64,000 nt of DNA, taken from an uncultured SAR86 cluster bacterium (lineage in GTDB: Bacteria > Pseudomonadota > Gammaproteobacteria > Magnimaribacterales > AG-339-G14). The notes below the pieces were generated by a model. That model did not search any database and was not told the DNA's origin. It was given only the letters and a program-made list of their open reading frames with translations. A program made the translations under genes and the position numbers. Numbering within the stretch: position 1 is the stretch's first letter; each line of letters opens with the position of its first letter. Positions 9,523 through 18,084 of the stretch are shown here, piece by piece. Where the stretch lies: the NCBI GenBank assembly GCA_902587545.1, contig CACILL010000001.1:497391-561390 (forward strand). The letters run 5' to 3'.

Positions 9523-9596
9523 ATATTTTAGATTAGCTATTCTTGACTGATATATCCACTAATTTAAAATTATTAAAAAAATTTTGGTGATAATTA

Positions 9597-9905
9597 ATGT
9601 TTATTAAAAAAGTTATTTTTCTATCTGTTCTTTTCTTTAATTATTCTCTTTTAATCGCAGAAGAAAAGAATTCTAAGCCACCTGTTGTAGAAACAATTAA
9701 ATTCAAGGAATTAACAGAGTTTGATGCTTGTTTTCTTATCTATAGGTCAGCCATAAGCTTTAATATGAAAGATATGCTTAAAGATTATATGAGATTTAGA
9801 GAATTTGAATGTTCAAAATATGAAGAAATTCTAAAACGAGCGTCTATTGTCAAAGGGTCTCTTCCAAAAAAATCTAAAGCTTACAAGATTAATAAAAAGA
9901 AATAA
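9597..9905 (+). CDS. Small exported protein, unknown function
   Basis: A 102-residue protein with a typical signal peptide (about residues 1-21, cleavage after LLIA). The mature part is about 80 residues, highly charged and lysine-rich toward the C-terminus (KKSKAYKINKKK). Two cysteines (about residues 44 and 71) could form a disulfide after export. I recognise no family. It sits 34 bp before the copper amine oxidase on the same strand, but no functional link can be read. The ATG is the only plausible start; the ribosome site is weak. Confidence 0.6.
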   Translation: MFIKKVIFLSVLFFNYSLLIAEEKNSKPPVVETIKFKELTEFDACFLIYRSAISFNMKDMLKDYMRFREFECSKYEEILKRASIVKGSLPKKSKAYKINKKK

Positions 9906-9939
9906 TTTTTAACTTTTAATCTTATATACTCTTTTTATT

Positions 9940-11832
9940 ATGAAAAATAATCATCCTCTTAATGCCTTGACTGCATCCGAGATAAATGAGGCTGTTTCCA
10001 TTCTAAAACGATCTAGTAACAGCCATGAAAACTCTTCTTTTAGCTATATTTCTATAGAGGAGCCAGACAAAAAAAAGCTAAAAAAAAGCACTAACTTAGA
10101 AAGAGTCGTAAAAATAGTTGGCGTTGACAGAAAATCTAATGGTTTTGAGGCAGAAATAAATCTATCAAAAAAAGAACTTTTAAAAGAAGAAAAAATATCT
10201 AATAACGCGGGACCTACTTATACCTTGGCTGAAATCTTTAAGGCTATTGAGCTAACTATGGGTGATGAGAATTATCAAAAGGCCTTGGAAAAAAGAGGTA
10301 TAAAAGATTTGAGTCTCATTCAAATAGATCCTTGGCCTGGAGGAGGATTCGTAAATAAGAATATTAAAAATGGCAACAGAGCACTCAAAGCAATATCCTT
10401 TTTAAAAGATAGTGAAAAAGACAATGCTTACGCTCGACCTATTCAGGGCTTGATTGCGCATATTGATCTTACTGAAAATAAGGTTGTGGAAATTGAAGAT
10501 CATGGTGTCGTTGGAGTTCCTAAAGCTCACGCTAGATATGATAAAGACGGCCAAGAGTCTTTGAGAGAAAATCCAAAGGAAATCGCCATAACTCAACCTT
10601 ACGGAGTAGGATTCTCTGTTGAAGATAACTTGATTTCGTGGGAGGGTTGGAAACTAAGAGCTTCTATTGATCCTATTGAAGGCTTAGCCTTACATCAAGT
10701 TTCTTTAAATGATAGGCCAATTTTCTACCGAGCAGGATTATCGGATATGGTAGTGCCTTATGGCTCATCTGATCCAATGCATTGGTGGAAGGCAGTTCAC
10801 GATGGCACAGAATATGGATTTGGAACAATGACAAATTCTTTAACCTTGGGATGTGATTGTCTTGGGGAAATTTACTACTTAGATGCACACAAATTAGCTT
10901 TTGATGGTTCTGTCGAAACAATTGAAAACGCAATATGTATTCATGAAGAAGATTTTGGCGTTCAGTGGAAACATAATGATTCCACTAAAATGGGATACAA
11001 CGAAGTAAGACGATCACGTCGTCTTGTAGTAAGTTCTTTTGCAACTATAGGTAACTACGATTATGGCATATTTTGGTACTTATATTTAGATGGCACGATA
11101 CAATTAGAGATAAAACTTACTGGTGTAGTTGGCATAAGCGCGTTCCATGAAGATATCCATAAACCAGGACAAGATTTTAAAATTTCTCCAGAATTAGCTT
11201 CACCTATTCATCAACACCTTTTTAACGTAAGAATTGATTGGGATTTGGATGATGGTGACAATCAGTTATATGAAACAAATGTTGAGCCCCTACCTATCAA
11301 TAACACGAACCCAGAAGGTACTCAATTTCAAGCTGTTTCATCTCATTTAACAAAGGAGAGTGAAGCACAAAGGAATATTGCTCCAGAAAAAAGTCGTTCA
11401 TGGAAAATCGTAAATCCCAAAAAACTAAATAAAGTTGGCTTGCCAACAGCCTACAAGATACTTTATGGAAATACACCAACCCTGCTATCAAATCCTGATT
11501 CTCCCCCAGGAAAAAGAGCTGCATTTGCAAAACACAACATTTGGGCAACTCCGTTTCAGAACGAAGAAAGATCTGGGGGTGGCAGACATACAGTTATGCA
11601 TTCTGGAGAGGGCGGTTTAGAAGAGATTACCGCTAAAGACAGGAACATAAGCGAATGCGATTTGGTTACATGGCTTACTTTTGGAGTAACACATTTACCA
11701 CGTCCGGAAGACTGGCCTGTAATGCCAGTAGAGTATTGCGGAGTACACTTAATTCCGGTCGGTTTTTTTGATCAAAATCCTACAATCAATCTTCCTCCAA
11801 GTTGTTCCTCCAAGTCAAAAAGTAATAAGTAG
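9940..11832 (+). CDS. Copper-containing primary amine oxidase
   Basis: A 630-residue copper amine oxidase, which turns primary amines, oxygen and water into aldehydes, hydrogen peroxide and ammonia. The cofactor motif T-x-x-N-Y-D is intact (369-374), with Tyr373 the precursor of topaquinone. Copper ligands are His424 and His426 (HQHLF) and a later His in GGGRHTVMHSGEGG. The catalytic base is the Asp in VHDGTEYG (about 288). No signal peptide is present, so it should be cytosolic, unlike the periplasmic E. coli enzyme. It is 12 bp upstream of the MBL-fold gene and probably co-transcribed with it. Ammonia released would enter central nitrogen metabolism. Confidence 0.94.
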   Translation: MKNNHPLNALTASEINEAVSILKRSSNSHENSSFSYISIEEPDKKKLKKSTNLERVVKIVGVDRKSNGFEAEINLSKKELLKEEKISNNAGPTYTLAEIFKAIELTMGDENYQKALEKRGIKDLSLIQIDPWPGGGFVNKNIKNGNRALKAISFLKDSEKDNAYARPIQGLIAHIDLTENKVVEIEDHGVVGVPKAHARYDKDGQESLRENPKEIAITQPYGVGFSVEDNLISWEGWKLRASIDPIEGLALHQVSLNDRPIFYRAGLSDMVVPYGSSDPMHWWKAVHDGTEYGFGTMTNSLTLGCDCLGEIYYLDAHKLAFDGSVETIENAICIHEEDFGVQWKHNDSTKMGYNEVRRSRRLVVSSFATIGNYDYGIFWYLYLDGTIQLEIKLTGVVGISAFHEDIHKPGQDFKISPELASPIHQHLFNVRIDWDLDDGDNQLYETNVEPLPINNTNPEGTQFQAVSSHLTKESEAQRNIAPEKSRSWKIVNPKKLNKVGLPTAYKILYGNTPTLLSNPDSPPGKRAAFAKHNIWATPFQNEERSGGGRHTVMHSGEGGLEEITAKDRNISECDLVTWLTFGVTHLPRPEDWPVMPVEYCGVHLIPVGFFDQNPTINLPPSCSSKSKSNK

Positions 11833-11844
11833 TTTGGGCTTGTA

Positions 11845-13563
11845 ATGAGTGTAGAAGATTCTTTCAAGCCAGGAGTTACGCAAACAGGCCCCAAGGGGCA
11901 ACTGGCTCATCCTACAACTTTGGAACACAGTAAGCGTTTAGAAAAAAAGCTTTATAAAGTTGGTGAAAATTCTTGGTCTTTAATTGGAAATGGTCTTTCC
12001 AACCAATCTTTTGTAGAGGGACCCGAAGGTTTGATTTGTATCGACACTGGAGAAAGCAATCAGGAAATGGCCGCAGCTTTGAAGGAAGTAAGAAAGGAGA
12101 CCCAAGCTCCAGTTGTAGCATGCATCTACACGCATTTTCATTATGTTGGCGGTACGCAAACACTCATCGATGAAAACAACAAGCTAGCTATTTGGGGACA
12201 TGACGGTATTCAAGCTAATTTAGATAGATTTGGCGGAGAGGTAGCACCCAGAGTAACGAGAGGATTGGCTCATCAGTTCGCGACTTCCATGCCCCAAGAA
12301 GGACCTGATGGTGTTGTCAATTTGGGGCTTGGAAATTTTTTTCGTAACCCTGAGCATGCTCCTTTCACCAATGGTTACATTCCACCGAAACACACATTTA
12401 TTGAGCCAACAAAAGCAAAAATTGCTGGCTTAAAAGTAGAGTTTTTTCCTGCTCCATCCGATGCAACCGATTCCATTACGATATGGTTTCCCGATTTAAA
12501 GCTCGCTATCAACAACCTTTTGTGGCCAGTTTTATTCAATGTATTTGCCATTAGAGGAGAAGAATATCGAGATCCTAGAATTATGATGAAAGGCTTGGAT
12601 CAACTATCAGAACTTGAAGCTGAAAATTTGATTGGCGCTCACGGTCCTCCGTTTTCAGGGCAAGAAGAAATAAAAAAAATAATTATAAATTATCGAGATA
12701 CTCTGCAATTTTTATGGGATCAAACTGTTAGATGCGCTAATAAGGGACTGACTCTAAATGAGGCTATTAGCACGATTAAACTTCCGACCCACTTTCAAGA
12801 GCATTACACTACGCAACAGTTATACGGTGTCGTAGAGCATCATGTAAGACAAATTTACTCTGGTCTTTTTGGATGGTTTGATGAGGATGAAGCGAATCTT
12901 TTTCCAGTACCCTCCCCAGAAAGGGCCGTTCGATTTATAGAAGGCTTTGGTGGAATTGAAAAGGTGAGAGAAATTATTGATTCGTCTTTGGAAAAAGAAG
13001 ATTTCCGATGGGCTATAGAACTTTCTTCATGGTTGGTGCGCTCAAATTTGAACTCTCAAGGAATAGCAGATGCAGGAGAACCTCAAGATCGTAAACGTTT
13101 AGCTGCTGCTCTTAGAGGAGTAGCTTATACAACCTCAGCTGCAAATATAAGGAACTGGTGCATTACCCGGGCTCTTGAGCTGGATGAGTCTTTAAATTTA
13201 AGTCGTTTCAGAAAGCACCGTTTCAATAAAAGAGAACTGTCCAGGCGAACTCCTATTGATTCATTAAAGCTATTAAGGGTTCTATTGCTTCCTGAAAAAG
13301 CAGATGCTTATGCGGAGACATTACAATTTAATTTTTCTGATGATGAAAAAATTTTTTATTCTATTAGAAACTCTGTAGCAGTTATTGATAAAACATCTGA
13401 GTGTAGTCTTTCTATAACTTTATCTTCTGATACTTGGTATGATCTTTTGAGTATGAAAAAAACTCTTTCAGAAGCTGAAGAAGAAGCTTTAGTGGAAATG
13501 AACAATTCTGAGGAGATAAGAAAATTCTTTTCTTGTTTTGACCTTGAATCTTTAAATAGCTGA
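11845..13563 (+). CDS. Alkylsulfatase-like metallo-beta-lactamase-fold protein, degraded metal motif
   Basis: A 572-residue protein with three recognisable parts: an MBL-fold domain (about 35-280), an alkylsulfatase dimerisation domain (about 280-410, including VVEHHVRQIYSGLFGWFDED) and an SCP2-like C-terminal domain (about 450-570). This is the SdsA/BDS1 arrangement of enzymes cleaving alkyl sulfates. The first metal motif, normally THxHxDH, reads THFHYVGG (96-103), so the Asp and last His are Val101 and Gly102. The later AHGPP replaces the usual SHHW-type motif. A standard two-zinc site is therefore unlikely, and the activity may differ from sulfate ester cleavage. It follows the copper amine oxidase by 12 bp. 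Confidence 0.85.
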   Translation: MSVEDSFKPGVTQTGPKGQLAHPTTLEHSKRLEKKLYKVGENSWSLIGNGLSNQSFVEGPEGLICIDTGESNQEMAAALKEVRKETQAPVVACIYTHFHYVGGTQTLIDENNKLAIWGHDGIQANLDRFGGEVAPRVTRGLAHQFATSMPQEGPDGVVNLGLGNFFRNPEHAPFTNGYIPPKHTFIEPTKAKIAGLKVEFFPAPSDATDSITIWFPDLKLAINNLLWPVLFNVFAIRGEEYRDPRIMMKGLDQLSELEAENLIGAHGPPFSGQEEIKKIIINYRDTLQFLWDQTVRCANKGLTLNEAISTIKLPTHFQEHYTTQQLYGVVEHHVRQIYSGLFGWFDEDEANLFPVPSPERAVRFIEGFGGIEKVREIIDSSLEKEDFRWAIELSSWLVRSNLNSQGIADAGEPQDRKRLAAALRGVAYTTSAANIRNWCITRALELDESLNLSRFRKHRFNKRELSRRTPIDSLKLLRVLLLPEKADAYAETLQFNFSDDEKIFYSIRNSVAVIDKTSECSLSITLSSDTWYDLLSMKKTLSEAEEEALVEMNNSEEIRKFFSCFDLESLNS

Positions 13564-13573
13564 TAGTACTTTT

Positions 13574-13753
13574 GTGAAGAGAATAAATCCTGACACAGGC
13601 AAGCCTTTTGAAATTGGCGACCCTAGACCCAAGTCTGATATTCAAGATGGAAAGGTCTTTGGAGGATATTACACTTCTCTTTATAAGGAACGTCCTCAAT
13701 CTGGAGAATACTTTGAAGAATTTTGGGTATTGGAAAGTTCTTTAAATTCTTAG
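13574..13753 (+). CDS. Small soluble protein with GTG start (59 aa), unknown
   Basis: A 59-residue frame starting at GTG (13574-13576), ten bases after the MBL gene stop, and ending at TAG (13751-13753). The composition is protein-like: RINPDTGKPFEIGDPRP at the N-terminus, then DIQDGKVFGGYYTSLYKE and an acidic, aromatic C-terminus (EEFWVLESS). An in-frame TAA closes the frame upstream and there is no ATG, so GTG is the first usable start. It overlaps the convergent reductase gene by 4 nt. Probably the third gene of the amine oxidase unit. I do not recognise the family. Confidence 0.65.
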   Translation: MKRINPDTGKPFEIGDPRPKSDIQDGKVFGGYYTSLYKERPQSGEYFEEFWVLESSLNS

Positions 13754-14793
13754 TCTTCTATCAGGCCAAATTCTTTGGCGCTCTCGGCAGCAGACTTTAC
13801 AGCTTCTTTGGCTGATCTAGGGTTCCAGCCTAATAAATCTCTTGCCTGTGATGAATCCATACTTCTTTCTTTACCTAAGCCTTCAGCAATCATTTTCAAA
13901 GCGGGCAAGAAAAGAGCTAGAAACTTTATAAGCCAATTAGGCGCTACTCTTTTTGGAATCTTGGAAGCAGATTCTGGAAAAAGTTCTGAGAGATACTCAT
14001 TTTGATCTTTCATAAACATATTTTCTGCTGAGCAAACAAATCTTTTGCCCGCCGCCTCTGGCTTGGTCATCGCCAATAATTCAAGTGAAGCAACATCTCT
14101 TACATCGACAACACCCATATCCCAATTGGGAACAATTGGATATTTTCCATTCATCATATCTAGAATTGCACCCACACTAACGCCAAAATCTTCCTCTAAA
14201 ATAGGGCCGAAAACCATTGCAGGCAAAACTGTAGAGAGTTCCATGCCAGAAGTATCTTGTTTCATGAAATCCCAAGCAGCTCGTTCAGCTAAAGTTTTTG
14301 ATTTTGCATATACGTTGGTTGTCTTGCTTTTTGGATTGGTCCAATCTTCTTCATTAAAAACACCTTGTTTATCGGTACCGTACATAATTGCAGCTACAGA
14401 AGAGGTGATGACAACTCTTTTAACACCAGCTTTTGAAGCAGCTTTTAAAACTCGCAGCGTTCCTTCTACTGCAGGCTTAACCATTTCATCTTCGTTCTTT
14501 GGTAATTGCATAGTAATCGGTGATGCCACGTGAAGAACATAATCACATCCTTCCATGGCTTCATCCCAGCCTTCATCAGAAGATAGATTAGTTACTTGCC
14601 AATCAACCGAAAGATCTGATTTCCCTTCATATTTTTTCAAGCCATTTAGAAGGGTTTGATTGAGTTTATTGGTTCTGGATAAGTCTCTTACTGTAGCTTT
14701 GACTTGATAACCTGCTGCAGCAAGCTGAATAATACAATGCGATGCAATAAATCCTGATCCACCTGTTACTAAAACTTTTTCTTTGTTTTCCAT
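13750..14793 (-). CDS. NAD-dependent epimerase/dehydratase, dihydroflavonol reductase-like
   Basis: A 347-residue extended short-chain dehydrogenase. The N-terminal nucleotide motif is TGGSGFIASH (10-19). The catalytic pair is Tyr162/Lys166 in NVYAKSK, with TSS at 130-132 supplying the Ser. The overall pattern resembles dihydroflavonol-4-reductase and cinnamoyl-CoA reductase homologues, which in bacteria reduce diverse aldehydes or ketones with NADPH. The substrate is unknown. The gene is monocistronic, convergent with the 59-aa gene and divergent from the symporter unit. Confidence 0.88.
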   Translation of the reverse strand: MENKEKVLVTGGSGFIASHCIIQLAAAGYQVKATVRDLSRTNKLNQTLLNGLKKYEGKSDLSVDWQVTNLSSDEGWDEAMEGCDYVLHVASPITMQLPKNEDEMVKPAVEGTLRVLKAASKAGVKRVVITSSVAAIMYGTDKQGVFNEEDWTNPKSKTTNVYAKSKTLAERAAWDFMKQDTSGMELSTVLPAMVFGPILEEDFGVSVGAILDMMNGKYPIVPNWDMGVVDVRDVASLELLAMTKPEAAGKRFVCSAENMFMKDQNEYLSELFPESASKIPKRVAPNWLIKFLALFLPALKMIAEGLGKERSMDSSQARDLLGWNPRSAKEAVKSAAESAKEFGLIED

Positions 14794-14857
14794 AATTGAC
14801 CTTTGGTAAAGTTTAACTAATTCATCTTATAATAATTTTTTTAAAACTATCAAAATA

Positions 14858-15115
14858 ATGTCACCGCAAGATTACTGGAAGGCAAATTTAAAACTTCTCG
14901 CAAGTCTCCTCTTTACTTGGTTTGTTATCTCTTTTGGTTTCGGCATCATTCTTTCGGATTTTTTAGACCAATTTTCTTTAGGCGGCTTTAAGTTAGGATT
15001 CTGGTTTGCTCAACAAGGTAGCATTTATGGCTTTGTCATTCTCATCTTTGTTTATGTTTTTGCCATGCATCGTTTAGAAAAGAAAATGAAAAACCGAGAA
15101 GAGGAAAATGAGTAG
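14858..15115 (+). CDS. DUF4212 small subunit of a sodium:solute symporter
   Basis: An 85-residue two-helix membrane protein of the DUF4212 family. Recognisable features are the aromatic DYWKANLKLL start, a first helix at about 15-36 and a second at about 52-72 ending in basic residues (HRLEKKMKNREE). Members are encoded directly before VC_2705-type sodium:solute symporters and are thought to be their small partner. It overlaps that gene by 8 nt here. A TATAAT box lies about 25 bp upstream (14828-14833), with no convincing -35. Confidence 0.9.
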   Translation: MSPQDYWKANLKLLASLLFTWFVISFGFGIILSDFLDQFSLGGFKLGFWFAQQGSIYGFVILIFVYVFAMHRLEKKMKNREEENE

Positions 15116-16856
15116 TCAACTTCTAACCTATATTTTTGTTGGCCTATCTTTTGCTTTGTACATTGGTATTGCTATTTGGTCACGAGCCAGTTCTACAAAT
15201 GAATTTTATGTAGCAGGTAAGGGAGTAAATCCAGTAGCAAATGGCATGGCAACTGCCGCAGACTGGATGTCCGCTGCATCTTTCATTTCAATGGCAGGAC
15301 TCATTTCTTTCTTAGGAAAGGATGGCGCTGTTTATCTCATGGGTTGGACAGGTGGATACGTTCTGCTTGCGTTGCTTTTAGCTCCATATTTAAGAAAATT
15401 TGGTCAATACACCGTTCCTGATTTTATTGGTACAAGATATTATTCAAAAACAGCACGGCTGGTCGCTGTTTTATGTCTGATTTTTATTTCATTTACTTAT
15501 GTTGCAGGCCAGATGCGAGGGGTAGGTATCGTTTTTTCAAGATTTTTAGAAGTTGAAATAAACGTTGGTGTCATCATTGGAATGATAGTTGTCTTCTTTT
15601 ATGCAGTTTTGGGAGGCATGAAAGGTATCACTTATACTCAAGTTGCTCAATATTGCGTAATGATATTTGCTTACCTCGTTCCTGCAATTTTTATTTCTAT
15701 ATTGATTACTGGAAATCCCGTTCCGCAATTGGGATTTGGCGATACTTTAGTGAATAGCTCAACTTATCTTTTAGACAAGCTTGATCAACTTTCCATTGAT
15801 TTAGGTTTTAACGCTTATACGGAAAATACCAAATCAAATATTGATATTTTTTGCATCACTGCAGCTTTGATGTTTGGTACAGCTGGCCTACCTCATGTCA
15901 TAGTAAGATTTTTCACGGTGCCTAAAGTAAGTGATGCCAGAAAATCAGCTGGCTATGCCTTGGTCTTCATAGCTTTGCTTTATACAACCGCTCCTGCGGT
16001 TGCAGCCTTTTCAAGGGTAAATTTCATAGAGTCAATTCAAGAGAAAAGCTATATCGATTCACCTGGTTGGTTTAAGAATTGGGAGAATATAGGCTTAATT
16101 GCTTGGCAGGACAAAAATGAGGATGGCTTAATAAATTATTCTGCCGGCAAACCTTTCGAAGGAAGTAGGCCAATTTTCTCAGATGGTACTGGTTCTCAAG
16201 GAGAACGAGAAATAGTAAATACCCCCATCAATGATAATGCGAATGAAGTATATATCGATCGAGATATTATGGTTTTAGCTAATCCTGAAATAGCTAAGCT
16301 GCCAGCATGGGTTATGGCTTTGGTTGCAGCAGGGGGATTAGCTGCAGCACTCTCAACAGCAGCAGGACTTCTTTTAGTCATTTCTTCTTCCATATCTCAC
16401 GATTTGCTTAAAAAAACTTTTATGCCAAAAATAAATGAAAGACAAGAATTATTTTATGCTAGATGCTCGGCTGCGATTGCAATTCTTATCGCAGGACTTT
16501 TCGGAATCTATCCCCCGGCTTTTGTAGCACAAGTTGTTGCTTTTGCTTTTGGCTTAGCTGCTTCAACAATTTTTCCAGCCCTCCTTTTAGGAATATTTTC
16601 TAAAAGATTGAATAAGGAAGGTGCAATAGCAGGTATGCTAGCAGGATTAGTGTTTACCGCTAGCTACATTATTTATTTTAAATTTCTATTCAGTGAGCTT
16701 GATATAAGTTCAAATTGGCTGTTGGGTATTTCCCCAGAAGGAATAGGCTTTTTAGGCATGATTATTAATTTTGCAGTTGCAATATCGGTTTCATCGTTTT
16801 CAACCAAACCTCCAATTGAAGTAGGGCAGATGGTTGATAAAATAAGATTGCCATGA
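15108..16856 (+). CDS. Sodium:solute symporter, VC_2705/acetate permease-like
   Basis: A 582-residue inner-membrane transporter of the sodium:solute symporter family with about 13 helices. N-terminal ASSTNEFYVAGKGVNPVANG and AADWMSAASFISMAG are typical of the ActP/VC_2705 branch, which imports short-chain carboxylates such as acetate using the sodium gradient. A polar insert at about 305-390 (acidic, DKNEDGLINYSAGKPFEG) separates helices 8 and 9; such inserts occur in the VC_2705 subfamily. It overlaps both the DUF4212 partner upstream and the dipeptidase downstream, indicating one operon. The substrate is inferred by family only. Confidence 0.9.
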   Translation: MSSQLLTYIFVGLSFALYIGIAIWSRASSTNEFYVAGKGVNPVANGMATAADWMSAASFISMAGLISFLGKDGAVYLMGWTGGYVLLALLLAPYLRKFGQYTVPDFIGTRYYSKTARLVAVLCLIFISFTYVAGQMRGVGIVFSRFLEVEINVGVIIGMIVVFFYAVLGGMKGITYTQVAQYCVMIFAYLVPAIFISILITGNPVPQLGFGDTLVNSSTYLLDKLDQLSIDLGFNAYTENTKSNIDIFCITAALMFGTAGLPHVIVRFFTVPKVSDARKSAGYALVFIALLYTTAPAVAAFSRVNFIESIQEKSYIDSPGWFKNWENIGLIAWQDKNEDGLINYSAGKPFEGSRPIFSDGTGSQGEREIVNTPINDNANEVYIDRDIMVLANPEIAKLPAWVMALVAAGGLAAALSTAAGLLLVISSSISHDLLKKTFMPKINERQELFYARCSAAIAILIAGLFGIYPPAFVAQVVAFAFGLAASTIFPALLLGIFSKRLNKEGAIAGMLAGLVFTASYIIYFKFLFSELDISSNWLLGISPEGIGFLGMIINFAVAISVSSFSTKPPIEVGQMVDKIRLP

Positions 16857-18025
16857 CAATTATAAAATTTTTAGCTCTAATATCTTTCTTACTTATTTCT
16901 CCATTAGCTTTTTCTGAAAGTCAGGATAAAAATTATCAAGCACGCCTTCAAGATGTCATGAAGGCTAGAAAGCTAATGGATAAAAAAAGAGAAAGAGATG
17001 AGATCAAAGATCTTGCTCAAGATCTAGCACAAGAAATCTTAATTATTGATACCCATCTTGATACTCCCATTCAACTTTATATGCAGCAGGATAAAAACGG
17101 AACATACGAAGACATCACAAAGGCTTCTTCCTTGCACTTTGATTATGATCGAGCTGTAAATGGAGGACTAAATGTACCTTTTTTTGTTATTTTCACTCCG
17201 CCATCTGCAGAAGAAAAAGGTACAGCCTTTGAAATGGCTGAAGAACTCATTCAGATTCTTGAAGATATTATGGAAAAAAATCCCAATAAATTTAAATTGG
17301 TGAAGTCTCCAGAAGAAATAACAAACGATAAAGATATTATGCAAGTTGTTTATGGCATGGAAAATGGTGCTCCAATCGAAAACAAGCTTTCAAACATAAA
17401 ATTATTTTCCGATATGGGCATTAACTACATTACTTTGGCACATTCGAAAAGCAATCATATTTCAGATTCATCTTATGATGAAAATAAAAATTGGGGCGGT
17501 TTAAGTCCTTTCGGAAGAGAAGTAGTCGCTGAAATGAATAAACAAGGGGTAATGATTGACATAAGTCACGTATCTGATGCAGCCTTTTACGAAGTTCTCC
17601 GTTTAACTAAAACACCTGTTATTGCCTCTCACAGCTCATTAAGGTATTTCGTTCCTGGATTTGAAAGAAACGTTTCAGATGACATGTTGCGAGAATTAGC
17701 AAAGAACGAAGGCGTCATTCAAATTTGTTTTGGTTCTGAATTCATTGCCGAAAAGAAAAAATACCCAAAACTTGTTGTCACCGTTAAAGATGTTGCAGAT
17801 CATATAGATCGAGTAAAAAATCTAGTTGGTGTTGATCACGTTGGAATAGGCTCCGATTACGATGGTTGGCGAAATTTTCCTGTAGGGTTAGAGGATACTT
17901 CTACTTACCCAAATCTAATTGAAGAGCTCTTAAAAAGGAATTATTCAAAAGAGGAAATCAAACAGATCTTTGGGGGAAATTTATTAAGGGTTTGGCGAGA
18001 AGTAAAAAAATTCTCAGAGTCTTGA
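16853..18025 (+). CDS. Exported membrane dipeptidase, peptidase family M19
   Basis: A 390-residue metallopeptidase of the renal dipeptidase family. A signal peptide covers about residues 1-21 (cleavage after LAFS), so it acts in the periplasm. Zinc ligands begin with the HxD pair His68/Asp70 in IIDTHLDTP; the bridging Glu is in YGMENGAP, and later histidines lie in DISHVSD and IASHSSLR. The C-terminal GSDYDG is conserved. It hydrolyses dipeptides and may act on D-residues or beta-lactams in some relatives. The 4-nt overlap with the symporter suggests the products of digestion and transport are linked, but the transporter is not a known peptide carrier. Confidence 0.93.
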   Translation: MTIIKFLALISFLLISPLAFSESQDKNYQARLQDVMKARKLMDKKRERDEIKDLAQDLAQEILIIDTHLDTPIQLYMQQDKNGTYEDITKASSLHFDYDRAVNGGLNVPFFVIFTPPSAEEKGTAFEMAEELIQILEDIMEKNPNKFKLVKSPEEITNDKDIMQVVYGMENGAPIENKLSNIKLFSDMGINYITLAHSKSNHISDSSYDENKNWGGLSPFGREVVAEMNKQGVMIDISHVSDAAFYEVLRLTKTPVIASHSSLRYFVPGFERNVSDDMLRELAKNEGVIQICFGSEFIAEKKKYPKLVVTVKDVADHIDRVKNLVGVDHVGIGSDYDGWRNFPVGLEDTSTYPNLIEELLKRNYSKEEIKQIFGGNLLRVWREVKKFSES

Positions 18026-18049
18026 TAGAAAAAACTCATTTGCTATATT
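18022..18049 (+). promoter_or_regulatory. Promoter with extended -10 for the 18085 gene
   Basis: TTGATA (18022-18027, 5/6 match to the -35 consensus) is followed after 16 bp by TATATT (18044-18049), preceded by TGC as in an extended -10. It overlaps the stop codon of the dipeptidase gene. Predicted initiation is about 30 nt before the ATG at 18085. The AAGGAG ribosome site lies at 18071-18076. Confidence 0.65.
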
Positions 18050-18084
18050 AAATCTCCAAAATATTTTTTTAAGGAGAGAAAAAA

